From Phytophthora sp. 'mugwort' (lineage: Eukaryota; Oomycota; Peronosporomycetes; Peronosporales; Peronosporaceae), in assembly GCA_033558025.1 (NCBI GenBank), contig JAUCEF010000003.1, positions 2,506,001 to 2,570,000 of the forward strand: a stretch of 64,000 nt of DNA. The letters run 5' to 3'. The notes beneath the pieces are model-generated. The model worked only from the letters and a program-made list of their open reading frames with translations, searched no databases and was not told the DNA's origin. A program made the translations under genes and the position numbers. Shown one piece after another: positions 40,999-49,617 of the stretch. Numbering within the stretch: the first letter of the stretch is position 1; each line of letters opens with the position of its first letter.

Positions 40999-43900
40999 CT
41001 CCCACTCGACTCGACAGCCTTCAGCGCTTCGATGCCGAGTTTGCTCCGGAGCACACTGAACTGCGTCGCAGAGATTGGCTTCGTCATGATGTCCGCCAGC
41101 ATGTCGGTTGTCGAAACATACTGCAGCACCACTTGACCGTCTTCCACCTTCTCGCGCACGAAATGGTAGCGAATGTCGATGTGCTTGGTGCGCTTGTGGA
41201 ATTCGGGATTCTTGGCCAACGCGATGGAGCCTTGGTTGTCCTCGTAGATCTTGATTGCTTCATCGCTTGTCATCTCGCCGAGCTCGCACAGGAACACCTT
41301 AAGCCACACCGCCTCTTGTGTCGCCTCCGATAGCGCCATGTACTCAGCTTCCGTCGAAGACAGCGCCACTGTCCGCTGCTTCTTGCTCCTCCAGCTGATG
41401 CATCCGCCATTCATCATGAACGCGTAGCCACTTGTACTTCTTCTTAACTCGATGTCTCCAGCCCAGTCGGCATCTGAATAGCCTTGGGGTCCGTCGTCGC
41501 AGCTCGCTTGAAACTCGATGCCGTGCGTCTTCGTGCCTTGAATGTACCTGAAGACCCTCTTGAGCGCCTGCCAGTGTGTCGGGCATGGGTCTGCTGCAAA
41601 CTGGCTGAGAACTCCCACTGCTGCTGCGAGGTCCGGGCGTGTGCCTACCATGAGATACATGAGGCATCCCACAGCGTTCCGGTATGGCACGTTTACCATG
41701 GTCTCGTTGTGCTTGCAGCCGCCCTCGCACATGGCCTTGGTCAGCTTGAGGCCCGGATCCTGTGGCGTCTTAACAGGGTTGCTCTTCTCCATGTTGAACT
41801 TCTCCAGAATGTTTTTCGCAAACTTGGTTTGCCGCATCGACACCTTCCCTGTCGTCATATCTTGATCGATTTCCATGCCGAGGAAGTACTTGAGGTGGCC
41901 CAGGTCCGTCATCTCGAAACGGTCACTGAGCGCCTTCTTCGTCGACTTGAGCAGCTTGTCGTTGTTACTTGCGAGGATCAGGTCGTCGACATATAGCGCC
42001 ACGAAGATCATGTCTTGGTCGTCACGCTTGAAGTAGATGCAGTGGTCAGACTCGCACTTCTTGAACCCTAGCTTGAGCATGAGGTCGTCGATGGTCTTGT
42101 TCCACATCCGCGGCGACTGCTTCAAACCGTAAAGAGACCGCTTGAGCTGACAGACATAGTCCGGGTGCTTTTCATCGATGTAGCCGTCCGGCTGTGCCAT
42201 GTAGATGTCTTCGTCTAACAAACCGTTCAGGAAAGCTGTCTTGACATCCATCTGGTGCACCATGAGATTGTACTTGGCCGCCAGACTGAGCAGGATCCTG
42301 ATCGACGTGAACTTGGCCACTGGCGCGAAAGTCTCGTCGTAGTCGATGCCGTACTTCTGCGAAAATCCCTTGGCCACCAGTCGCGCCTTGAACCGTTCGA
42401 TCTCTCCAGCCTGGTTCTCCTTCACACGGAACACCCATCGGTTGCCGATTGCCTTGCGTCCTTTTGGCAGCGGCACGAGGATCCACGTCTCGTTCTTGCG
42501 GAGCGACTCGACCTCCGAGTCACACGCCTCCTTCCACTTGACTGCGTCGCTGGATTCCATCGCCGACTTGAACGTGGTCGGCATTTCTCCCACTGAATTC
42601 ACGACGTATGCAGCTTCGAAGTCTTGACTTTCTTGAGCCGCAGCCGACATCTCGTCCAGAGTCAGGTGTCGACTCTGTCGCTTGGCACTTGGAACTTCCA
42701 CAGCTTCTTCCAGCGACTGCGTCCGCGGGTGTCGCTTGCTGCCTGGTTCAAAACCTTCGTCCCGCGCTGCTTCTTCGTCTTCTTCTTCTTTGTCGTCTTC
42801 ATCCGACTGCAACGAATCTTGATCCGTCGTCTCTTCATCTTGAATGACCACCACCTCCCTCTGATGGTAGTCACGTCTCCCACTGTCGAAGACGTCTTCC
42901 ATAAACTGCGCGTCGCGGCTCACCAGCACACGACCGCTCTTGGTCTCTTCGAAACGGTACGCTTTCTCATGCTCCGAGTATCCCAGGAACCGACAGCGCA
43001 CCGACCGAGCGTCAAACTTGGTGCGCTTCTCCTTCGGCACGTGCACGTACGCGTGGCAACCGAACACCTTGAGGTTCGCTAGCAGCGGTTTCTTGCCTGT
43101 CCAAACCTGGTGCGGCGACTTGTCGTGGTTGATGGCACGCGTCGGACACCGATTACGGAGGAACGTAGCTGTCACGACAGCTTCACCCCAATACGTCTTG
43201 GGCAATCCAGCATGTTCCAGCATGCAACGCGCACACTCCACCAACGTCCGGTTCATGCGCTCGGCGACTCCGTTCAGCTGAGGCGTGTATGGCGGCGTGA
43301 ACTTCTGCATGATACCACGGTCCGCACAGAACTTGGCCATCTCACCCGAAGTGTACTCGCCGCCGTTGTCGCTCCGCAGCATTTTCACGCGCTTGCCAGT
43401 CTGGGTCTCAGCTAACGCGACGAATTGCGCGAACTTGTCGGCCACCTCGGACTTGTTGCGCAGCAAGTACACCACACAGAAGTGCGACTTGTCATCGATA
43501 AACGTGACAAAATAGCGCTTGCCTCCAAAGGTCGGCGTCTGCATGGGACCGCATACATCACTGTGTACGACTTCTAGCACTTGCTTGGCACGGTTTGGCG
43601 ACGTCTTCATGTAGCTTACTCGCGTTTGCTTGCCGAGTGAGCATCCGTCGCACAGCTCCCACTGCTTCACCGACGCCATGTCGATACCAACACCGTAGCC
43701 CTTCTTGACGATGGCGTCTAGACCGCCATGGCCGATGTGACCAAGTCGAAGGTGCCAGAGGTACGACGTGGTGTCCCCTTGGCGATCCTTCGAACTTGCC
43801 GCATTGGCCTCGTCAGGCATCATCGGAGTCATGCACAGCTTGAACAGTCCTTTGCCCTCACGAGCGCCGAGCTTCCACTTGAGACTCTTCGTTTCAGCGA

Positions 43901-45080
43901 AGCACCCGTCGCTCTCGAAGATAACTGGCCCGACGTCCTTAGTGAACCGACCAACCGAAAACAGGTTGCGCGACAGCTTCGGAATGTGCCACACGTTCGT
44001 GAGTACACCCTTCTTCATGCCGCGCGGGGTCTTCATCGACATCACAATGTCGCCGGTCCCCACAGCCTGAACCACACCGTCGTCCGCGAGATGCACGTCC
44101 ACCGGAGAGATCTTCTTGTAGTTCTTCATGTACTCCTTCGAGTACGTCATGTGCTGCGTCGCACCCGAGTCGACCAGCCACACTCCATTCGACTTGGAGG
44201 CACCCGTGTTACCACCAACCGAGAAGAGGAAGTCGCCAGAGTCGTCTTCACTCTGCGCGACATTCGCTCGTTGCGGCCTCTGCCGCTCAGCGTTCTCGCG
44301 GATTCGCACCGGACACTTGGCGATCCAATGTCCGTGCTCGCCACAGTAGTGACAGGCACTAGTCTTCTGCGCCTGCCGACCCTTGCGCTTGTTGTCGCTT
44401 GTCATGAACGCTTGACCTTGACCGTGCGCGGTGCCGTCCGTACCGCCACCTTGTTCCTTGCGCTTCATGTCCTCATGAAGCAGCCGAGACGTCACGAGTT
44501 CCCACGACAGTGAGTCGGCTCTCGACTCCAACGCCGTGATCAGGAACTGGTACGACTCGCTCAGACTTCCCAAAAGCGTGATCACCAAGTCGTCCTCGCT
44601 GACCGGAGCGCCCACTGCGTCGAGCTGCTCCGCCAGAGTCTTGATCTTGTTGATGTGCTCCAGCACATCATCACCTTCGTCCATCATCGTCGTGAAGAAA
44701 CGCCGACGAAGAAAGAGCTTGTTGGCCAAACTCTTCTTCTCGAAGTGTCCTTCCAGTCTTGACCATGCATCATGCGCGCCACTCGCCGAGCGAACCAGCG
44801 GCAGCTGCGAATCCTCCATCGCGAGACAGATCATCGCCAGCGCCTTGCGCGACTTCTTCCGAAAGAGCGCTTGATCCGCCGCAGTCTGGCAGTGCTCCAG
44901 CTTCACTTCCCCACTTGTCACTTCCCACAGTTCGCGCTCCTCGAGCACCATCTGCATCTTGAACTTCCACGTGTGGAAGTTAGTTCCGTCGAACTTGTTA
45001 ATGCGGGCGGTAGTCGACGTGGCGTCCATGGCGAAGGCGTAGTCGGGGTCTTGGTCAGGGAAGACGGGGCTTGGGCTCAT
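40956..45080 (-). CDS. B5 gag-pol polyprotein (1374 aa), intact
   Basis: Appears identical to B4 over the full protein, including private residues such as AKNILEKF, CKHNETM and DIELRRSTSG, which differ from B1, B2 and B3 (AKDILEKF, CKHDETM, DIESRRSTSG). All domains and catalytic residues listed for B4 are present at the same positions. The stop lies in the central LTR. Because B4 and B5 share these changes and the short LTR type, they are duplicates of one another and not separate insertions. Either could supply proteins in trans to B1, B2 or B3. Confidence 0.93.
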   Translation of the reverse strand: MSPSPVFPDQDPDYAFAMDATSTTARINKFDGTNFHTWKFKMQMVLEERELWEVTSGEVKLEHCQTAADQALFRKKSRKALAMICLAMEDSQLPLVRSASGAHDAWSRLEGHFEKKSLANKLFLRRRFFTTMMDEGDDVLEHINKIKTLAEQLDAVGAPVSEDDLVITLLGSLSESYQFLITALESRADSLSWELVTSRLLHEDMKRKEQGGGTDGTAHGQGQAFMTSDNKRKGRQAQKTSACHYCGEHGHWIAKCPVRIRENAERQRPQRANVAQSEDDSGDFLFSVGGNTGASKSNGVWLVDSGATQHMTYSKEYMKNYKKISPVDVHLADDGVVQAVGTGDIVMSMKTPRGMKKGVLTNVWHIPKLSRNLFSVGRFTKDVGPVIFESDGCFAETKSLKWKLGAREGKGLFKLCMTPMMPDEANAASSKDRQGDTTSYLWHLRLGHIGHGGLDAIVKKGYGVGIDMASVKQWELCDGCSLGKQTRVSYMKTSPNRAKQVLEVVHSDVCGPMQTPTFGGKRYFVTFIDDKSHFCVVYLLRNKSEVADKFAQFVALAETQTGKRVKMLRSDNGGEYTSGEMAKFCADRGIMQKFTPPYTPQLNGVAERMNRTLVECARCMLEHAGLPKTYWGEAVVTATFLRNRCPTRAINHDKSPHQVWTGKKPLLANLKVFGCHAYVHVPKEKRTKFDARSVRCRFLGYSEHEKAYRFEETKSGRVLVSRDAQFMEDVFDSGRRDYHQREVVVIQDEETTDQDSLQSDEDDKEEEDEEAARDEGFEPGSKRHPRTQSLEEAVEVPSAKRQSRHLTLDEMSAAAQESQDFEAAYVVNSVGEMPTTFKSAMESSDAVKWKEACDSEVESLRKNETWILVPLPKGRKAIGNRWVFRVKENQAGEIERFKARLVAKGFSQKYGIDYDETFAPVAKFTSIRILLSLAAKYNLMVHQMDVKTAFLNGLLDEDIYMAQPDGYIDEKHPDYVCQLKRSLYGLKQSPRMWNKTIDDLMLKLGFKKCESDHCIYFKRDDQDMIFVALYVDDLILASNNDKLLKSTKKALSDRFEMTDLGHLKYFLGMEIDQDMTTGKVSMRQTKFAKNILEKFNMEKSNPVKTPQDPGLKLTKAMCEGGCKHNETMVNVPYRNAVGCLMYLMVGTRPDLAAAVGVLSQFAADPCPTHWQALKRVFRYIQGTKTHGIEFQASCDDGPQGYSDADWAGDIELRRSTSGYAFMMNGGCISWRSKKQRTVALSSTEAEYMALSEATQEAVWLKVFLCELGEMTSDEAIKIYEDNQGSIALAKNPEFHKRTKHIDIRYHFVREKVEDGQVVLQYVSTTDMLADIMTKPISATQFSVLRSKLGIEALKAVESSGSVVKETSRPAAVYR

Positions 45081-45084
45081 AACC
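45070..45084 (-). other. B5 primer-binding site
   Basis: GGTTATGAGCCCAAG directly after the outer 5' LTR. Confidence 0.78.
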
Positions 45085-45396
45085 AAAAGGCTTGGTCACT
45101 TGATGGCAAAATGCAAAGTGATTGATTTAGGTCCTTAGTTCGCAAACTCCTTGCTACCTCTAAGCCTACAGTTCTACCTACTGGGTACACTCTACTGGAT
45201 TTTCTACTGGATACTGAGTTACTTCAGCCAATCGCAGAGCGCCACGTCGATGCCCATCTTGTACCCACAATCTTGTACCCACGTGCATCGTAATCATCGT
45301 CCCGTAATCGCCGAGTGATTGCGGTGCCACTGAGTGAAGGTCATACCGGTATCCTACCGGTATACAGCAGCTGGTCGAGACGTCTCCTTGACAACA
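45085..45396 (-). repeat. B5 5' LTR (312 bp)
   Basis: Outer right LTR of the dimer, ending CTTGACAACA on the plus strand just before the AATGC TSD. Confidence 0.91.
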
Positions 45397-45401
45397 AATG
45401 C
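45397..45401. other. Target-site duplication of the B4-B5 block, right copy
   Basis: AATGC, matching 36284-36288. B3 coding sequence continues after it in the correct phase. Confidence 0.93.
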
Positions 45402-48246
45402 GGCAAGTTCGAAGGATCGCCAAGGGGACACCACGTCGTACCTCTGGCACCTTCGACTTGGTCACATCGGCCATGGCGGTCTAGACGCCATCGTCAAGAA
45501 GGGCTACGGTGTTGGTATCGATATGGCGTCGGTGAAGCAGTGGGAGTTATGCGACGGATGCTCACTCGGCAAGCAAACGCGAGTAAGCTACATGAAGACG
45601 TCGCCAAACCGTGCCAAGCAAGTGCTAGAAGTCGTACACAGTGATGTATGCGGTCCCATGCAGACGCCGACCTTTGGAGGCAAGCGCTATTTTGTCACGT
45701 TTATCGATGACAAGTCGCACTTCTGTGTGGTGTACTTGCTGCGCAACAAGTCCGAGGTGGCCGACAAGTTCGCGCAATTCGTCGCGTTAGCTGAGACCCA
45801 GACTGGCAAGCGCGTGAAAATGCTGCGGAGCGACAACGGCGGCGAGTACACTTCGGGTGAGATGGCCAAGTTCTGTGCGGACCGTGGTATCATGCAGAAG
45901 TTCACGCCGCCATACACGCCTCAGCTGAACGGAGTCGCCGAGCGCATGAACCGGACGTTGGTGGAGTGTGCGCGTTGCATGCTGGAACATGCTGGATTGC
46001 CCAAGACGTATTGGGGTGAAGCTGTCGTGACAGCTACATTCCTCCGTAATCGGTGTCCGACGCGTGCCATCAACCACGACAAGTCGCCGCACCAGGTTTG
46101 GACAGGCAAGAAACCGCTGCTAGCGAACCTCAAGGTGTTCGGTTGCCACGCGTACGTGCACGTGCCGAAGGAGAAGCGCACCAAGTTTGACGCTCGGTCG
46201 GTGCGCTGTCGGTTCCTGGGATACTCGGAGCATGAGAAAGCGTACCGTTTCGAAGAGACCAAGAGCGGTCGCGTGCTGGTGAGCCGCGACGCGCAGTTTA
46301 TGGAAGACGTCTTCGACAGTGGGAGACGTGACTACCATCAGAGGGAGGTGGTGGTCATTCAAGATGAAGAGACGACGGATCAAGATTCGTTGCAGTCGGA
46401 TGAAGACGACAAAGAAGAAGAAGACGAAGAAGCAGCGCGGGACGAAGGTTTTGAACCAGGCAGCAAGCGACACCCGCGGACGCAGTCGCTGGAAGAAGCT
46501 GTGGAAGTTCCAAGTGCCAAGCGGCAGAGTCGACACCTGACTCTGGACGAGATGTCGGCTGCGGCTCAAGAAAGTCAAGACTTCGAAGCTGCATACGTCG
46601 TGAATTCAGTGGGAGAAATGCCGACCACGTTCAAGTCGGCGATGGAATCCAGCGACGCAGTCAAGTGGAAGGAGGCGTGTGACTCGGAGGTCGAGTCGCT
46701 CCGCAAGAACGAGACGTGGATCCTCGTGCCGCTGCCAAAAGGACGCAAGGCAATCGGCAACCGATGGGTGTTCCGTGTGAAGGAGAACCAGGCTGGAGAG
46801 ATCGAACGGTTCAAGGCGCGCCTGGTGGCCAAGGGATTTTCGCAGAAGTACGGCATCGACTACGACGAGACTTTCGCGCCAGTGGCCAAGTTCACGTCGA
46901 TCAGGATCCTGCTCAGTCTGGCGGCCAAGTACAATCTCATGGTGCACCAGATGGATGTCAAGACAGCTTTCCTGAACGGTTTGTTAGACGAAGACATCTA
47001 CATGGCACAGCCGGACGGCTACATCGATGAAAAGCACCCGGACTATGTCTGTCAGCTCAAGCGGTCTCTTTACGGTTTGAAGCAGTCGCCGCGGATGTGG
47101 AACAAGACCATCGACGACCTCATGCTCAAGCTAGGGTTCAAGAAGTGCGAGTCTGACCACTGCATCTACTTCAAGCGTGACGACCAAGACATGATCTTCG
47201 TGGCGCTATATGTCGACGACCTGATCCTCGCAAGTAACAACGACAAGCTGCTCAAGTCGACGAAGAAGGCGCTCAGTGACCGTTTCGAGATGACGGACCT
47301 GGGCCACCTCAAGTACTTCCTCGGCATGGAAATCGATCAAGATATGACGACAGGGAAGGTGTCGATGCGGCAAACCAAGTTTGCGAAAGACATTCTGGAG
47401 AAGTTCAACATGGAGAAGAGCAACCCTGTTAAGACGCCACAGGATCCGGGCCTCAAGCTGACCAAGGCCATGTGCGAGGGCGGCTGCAAGCACGACGAGA
47501 CCATGGTAAACGTGCCATACCGGAACGCTGTGGGATGCCTCATGTATCTCATGGTAGGCACACGCCCGGACCTCGCAGCAGCAGTGGGAGTTCTCAGCCA
47601 GTTTGCAGCAGACCCATGTCCGACACACTGGCAGGCGCTCAAGAGGGTCTTCAGGTACATTCAAGGCACGAAGACGCACGGCATCGAGTTTCAAGCGAGC
47701 TGCGACGACGGACCCCAAGGCTATTCAGATGCCGACTGGGCTGGAGACATCGAGTCAAGAAGAAGTACAAGTGGCTACGCGTTCATGATGAATGGCGGAT
47801 GCATCAGCTGGAGGAGCAAGAAGCAGCGGACAGTGGCGCTGTCTTCGACGGAAGCTGAGTACATGGCGCTATCGGAGGCGACACAAGAGGCGGTGTGGCT
47901 CAAGGTGTTCCTGTGCGAGCTCGGCGAGATGACAAGCGATGAAGCAATCAAGATCTACGAGGACAACCAAGGCTCCATCGCGTTGGCCAAGAATCCCGAA
48001 TTCCACAAGCGCACCAAGCACATCGACATTCGCTACCATTTCGTGCGCGAGAAGGTGGAAGACGGTCAAGTGGTGCTGCAGTATGTTTCGACAACCGACA
48101 TGCTGGCGGACATCATGACGAAGCCAATCTCTGCGACGCAGTTCAGTGTGCTCCGGAGCAAACTCGGCATCGAAGCGCTGAAGGCTGTCGAGTCGAGTGG
48201 GAGTGTTGTCAAGGAGACGTCTCGACCAGCTGCTGTATACCGGTAG
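45402..48246 (+). pseudogene. B3 integrase-RT-RNase H part, downstream of nested insertion
   Basis: Continuation of the B3 pol in phase with 35009-36288: HHCC zinc motif (WHLRLGH, CDGC), integrase (HSDVCGP, RSDNGGEY, NGVAER), acidic linker in the short form (KEEEDEEAARDEG), RT (MDVKTAFLNG, YVDDLILAS) and RNase H ([21 protein letters not shown]), stopping 43 nt inside the 3' LTR. Open throughout. Its linker agrees with B4/B5 while its LTR agrees with B1/B2, so internal and LTR histories conflict. The piece has no start codon of its own. Confidence 0.91.
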
Positions 48247-48557
48247 GATACCGGTATGACCTTCACTCAGTGGCACCGCAATCATCCTGTGATTACGAGA
48301 CGAAGATTACGTCACGGTGTTTATGGGATGGTGTTTACGCCACAGACGATTACGCCATGGGTGGATACAAGATTGTGGGTACATGATGGGCTCTACGTGG
48401 CACTCCCTGATTGGCTGAAGTAACTCAGTATCCAGTAGAGAATCCAGTAGAGTGTACCCAGTAGGTAGAACTGTAGGCTTAGAGGTAGCAAGGAGTTTGC
48501 GAACTAAGGACCTAAATCAATCACTTTGCATTTTGCCATCAAGTGACCAAGCCTTTT
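48204..48557 (+). repeat. B3 3' LTR (354 bp)
   Basis: Preceded by the purine tract GAGTGGGAG. Ends GCCTTTT and is followed by the CCTAC TSD and the rest of the A3 LTR. Confidence 0.91.
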
Positions 48558-48562
48558 CCTAC
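48558..48562. other. Target-site duplication of B3, right copy
   Basis: CCTAC, matching 34646-34650. Confidence 0.92.
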
Positions 48563-48677
48563 TCGTCTAATCATCGGTGGCGTAAACAACGTACCGTAAA
48601 CATCGCGGGATCGTGTTGGACCGGTTCGGGTTAACCGGTTACTGGTACACAGTACCAAAACCCGGCAACCCTCAATA
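48563..48677 (-). repeat. A3 5' LTR, outer part (variant 1)
   Basis: Continues the A3 LTR after B3 and ends GGCAACCCTCAATA, the variant-1 U3 start on the minus strand. Confidence 0.89.
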
Positions 48678-48749
48678 GGTTCGGATTGGACCGGTTCGGG
48701 TTAACCGGTTCACGGCTAATAACTGATACCAAACCGGTAACCGTCAATA
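48678..48749 (-). repeat. Outer 72 bp of a variant-2 family A LTR
   Basis: From GGTTCGGATTGGACCGG to CCGTCAATA, a terminal LTR scrap placed between the A3 LTR and a truncated pol. The pol junction is the one seen in the pol-only units. Confidence 0.83.
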
Positions 48750-49252
48750 GCGCGCCTCGTGGCCAAGGGGTTCAAGCAGAAGTACGGCATCGACTACACC
48801 GAGACGTTCTCGCCCGTGGTCAAGTACGTGACGCTGCGCATGGTCATCGTGATTGCCAAGTATTTCGACTGGCCCCTCGACCAACTCGACGTGGTAACGG
48901 CATTTCTGTACGGCGTCATGAAGGAGTTGGTGTTCTGCGTGGTTCCTGAAGGCGTCGAGCTGGATGGTGATTTCGACTGCCTGGAATTGGTGAAGGCGAT
49001 TTACGGTCTCAAGCAAGCTTCGCGCGTATGGAACGAGACCTTCGACGAATTCGTGTGTTCTATCGGTTTTCAAGTTTCAGCTTTCGACCCGTGCCTCTAC
49101 ATCAAGGTTGTCGATGGCCACTGTGTGCTCGTGCTGGTCTACGTGGACGATGTGTTGGTCACCGGAAGTTCACCCGAGCTGATCTCACGCACGAAGAACG
49201 ACCTCAAGACACGCTTCGAAATGACCGACAGCGGCAAGTGCGCGTTCGTTCT
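48750..49252 (+). pseudogene. Pol-only unit fragment ending at GTTCT
   Basis: Starts at the standard GCGCGCC breakpoint (ARLVAKGF) and encodes RT through YVDDVLVTGSS to GKCAFVL, stopping at GTTCT (49248-49252), where the A4 LTR begins. The missing continuation, GTTCTTGGGATCG onward, occurs on the minus strand at 28816 and 30028 next to LTR 3' ends. It keeps the single-C sequence (TTCGACCCGTG) of units 1 and 2, without the unit-3/4 frameshift. Confidence 0.87.
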
Positions 49253-49602
49253 TATTGACGGTTACCGGTTTGGTATCAGTTATTAGCCGTGAACCGGTTA
49301 ACCCGAACCGGTCCAATCCGAACCCACGTTGATTATGGTGATTACGGTAAGCTGTTTACGCCACCGATGATTAGACGAGTAGGATGATTGGACGAACACC
49401 GGTGAGTGATGGTTGATTAGATGCACTAGGTGATAGGACGCAGGGTCGCGTGTCTATAACAGTAGGGTGTAAGCTCCAACAATTCAATCACTTTCGAATC
49501 TTCATTCTACCCCTCAAGTGCCTTCGCTCCGGTCCCGCCGTCTGCGACGTCCCTCCCTCCGCTTCGTACAAGCTTCGTGTCCAAGATCCATACCTTTCAT
49601 CA
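49253..49602 (+). repeat. A4 5' LTR (350 bp, variant 2)
   Basis: TATTGACGGTTACCGGTTTGG...CTTTCATCA, followed at once by the primer-binding site. It contains four ACCGGT motifs in U3. Confidence 0.9.
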
Positions 49603-49617
49603 GGTTATGAGCCCAAG
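49603..49617 (+). other. A4 primer-binding site
   Basis: GGTTATGAGCCCAAG with the gag ATG at 49607-49609. Confidence 0.78.

Larger units (their letters stand above)
36289..45396 (-). mobile_element. Tandem family B dimer B4-B5 sharing a central LTR
   Basis: Structure LTR-internal-LTR-internal-LTR on the minus strand with a 4398-bp period and three identical-looking 312-bp LTRs. One AATGC TSD brackets the whole block, so it entered as a single element or dimer, or expanded afterwards by LTR-LTR recombination. Both gag-pol frames are intact and encode the same protein as far as I can compare. Confidence 0.92.
34651..48557 (+). mobile_element. B3: family B element carrying a nested B4-B5 insertion
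   Basis: Plus-strand family B element with two 354-bp LTRs and a CCTAC TSD, inserted in the 5' LTR of A3. Without the nested block its own length is about 4.8 kb, like B1. Gag-pol is interrupted at codon AAT-GC, between the protease region and the HHCC zinc domain, by the B4-B5 pair, which has its own AATGC TSD. The order is therefore A3, then B3, then B4-B5. Confidence 0.92.

Noticed and set aside
49571..49607. GTG start upstream of the family A gag ATG (and TTG in family B)
   Set aside because: Nuclear eukaryotic translation would use the ATG in the primer-binding site or the next ATG; the upstream codons lie in the LTR.
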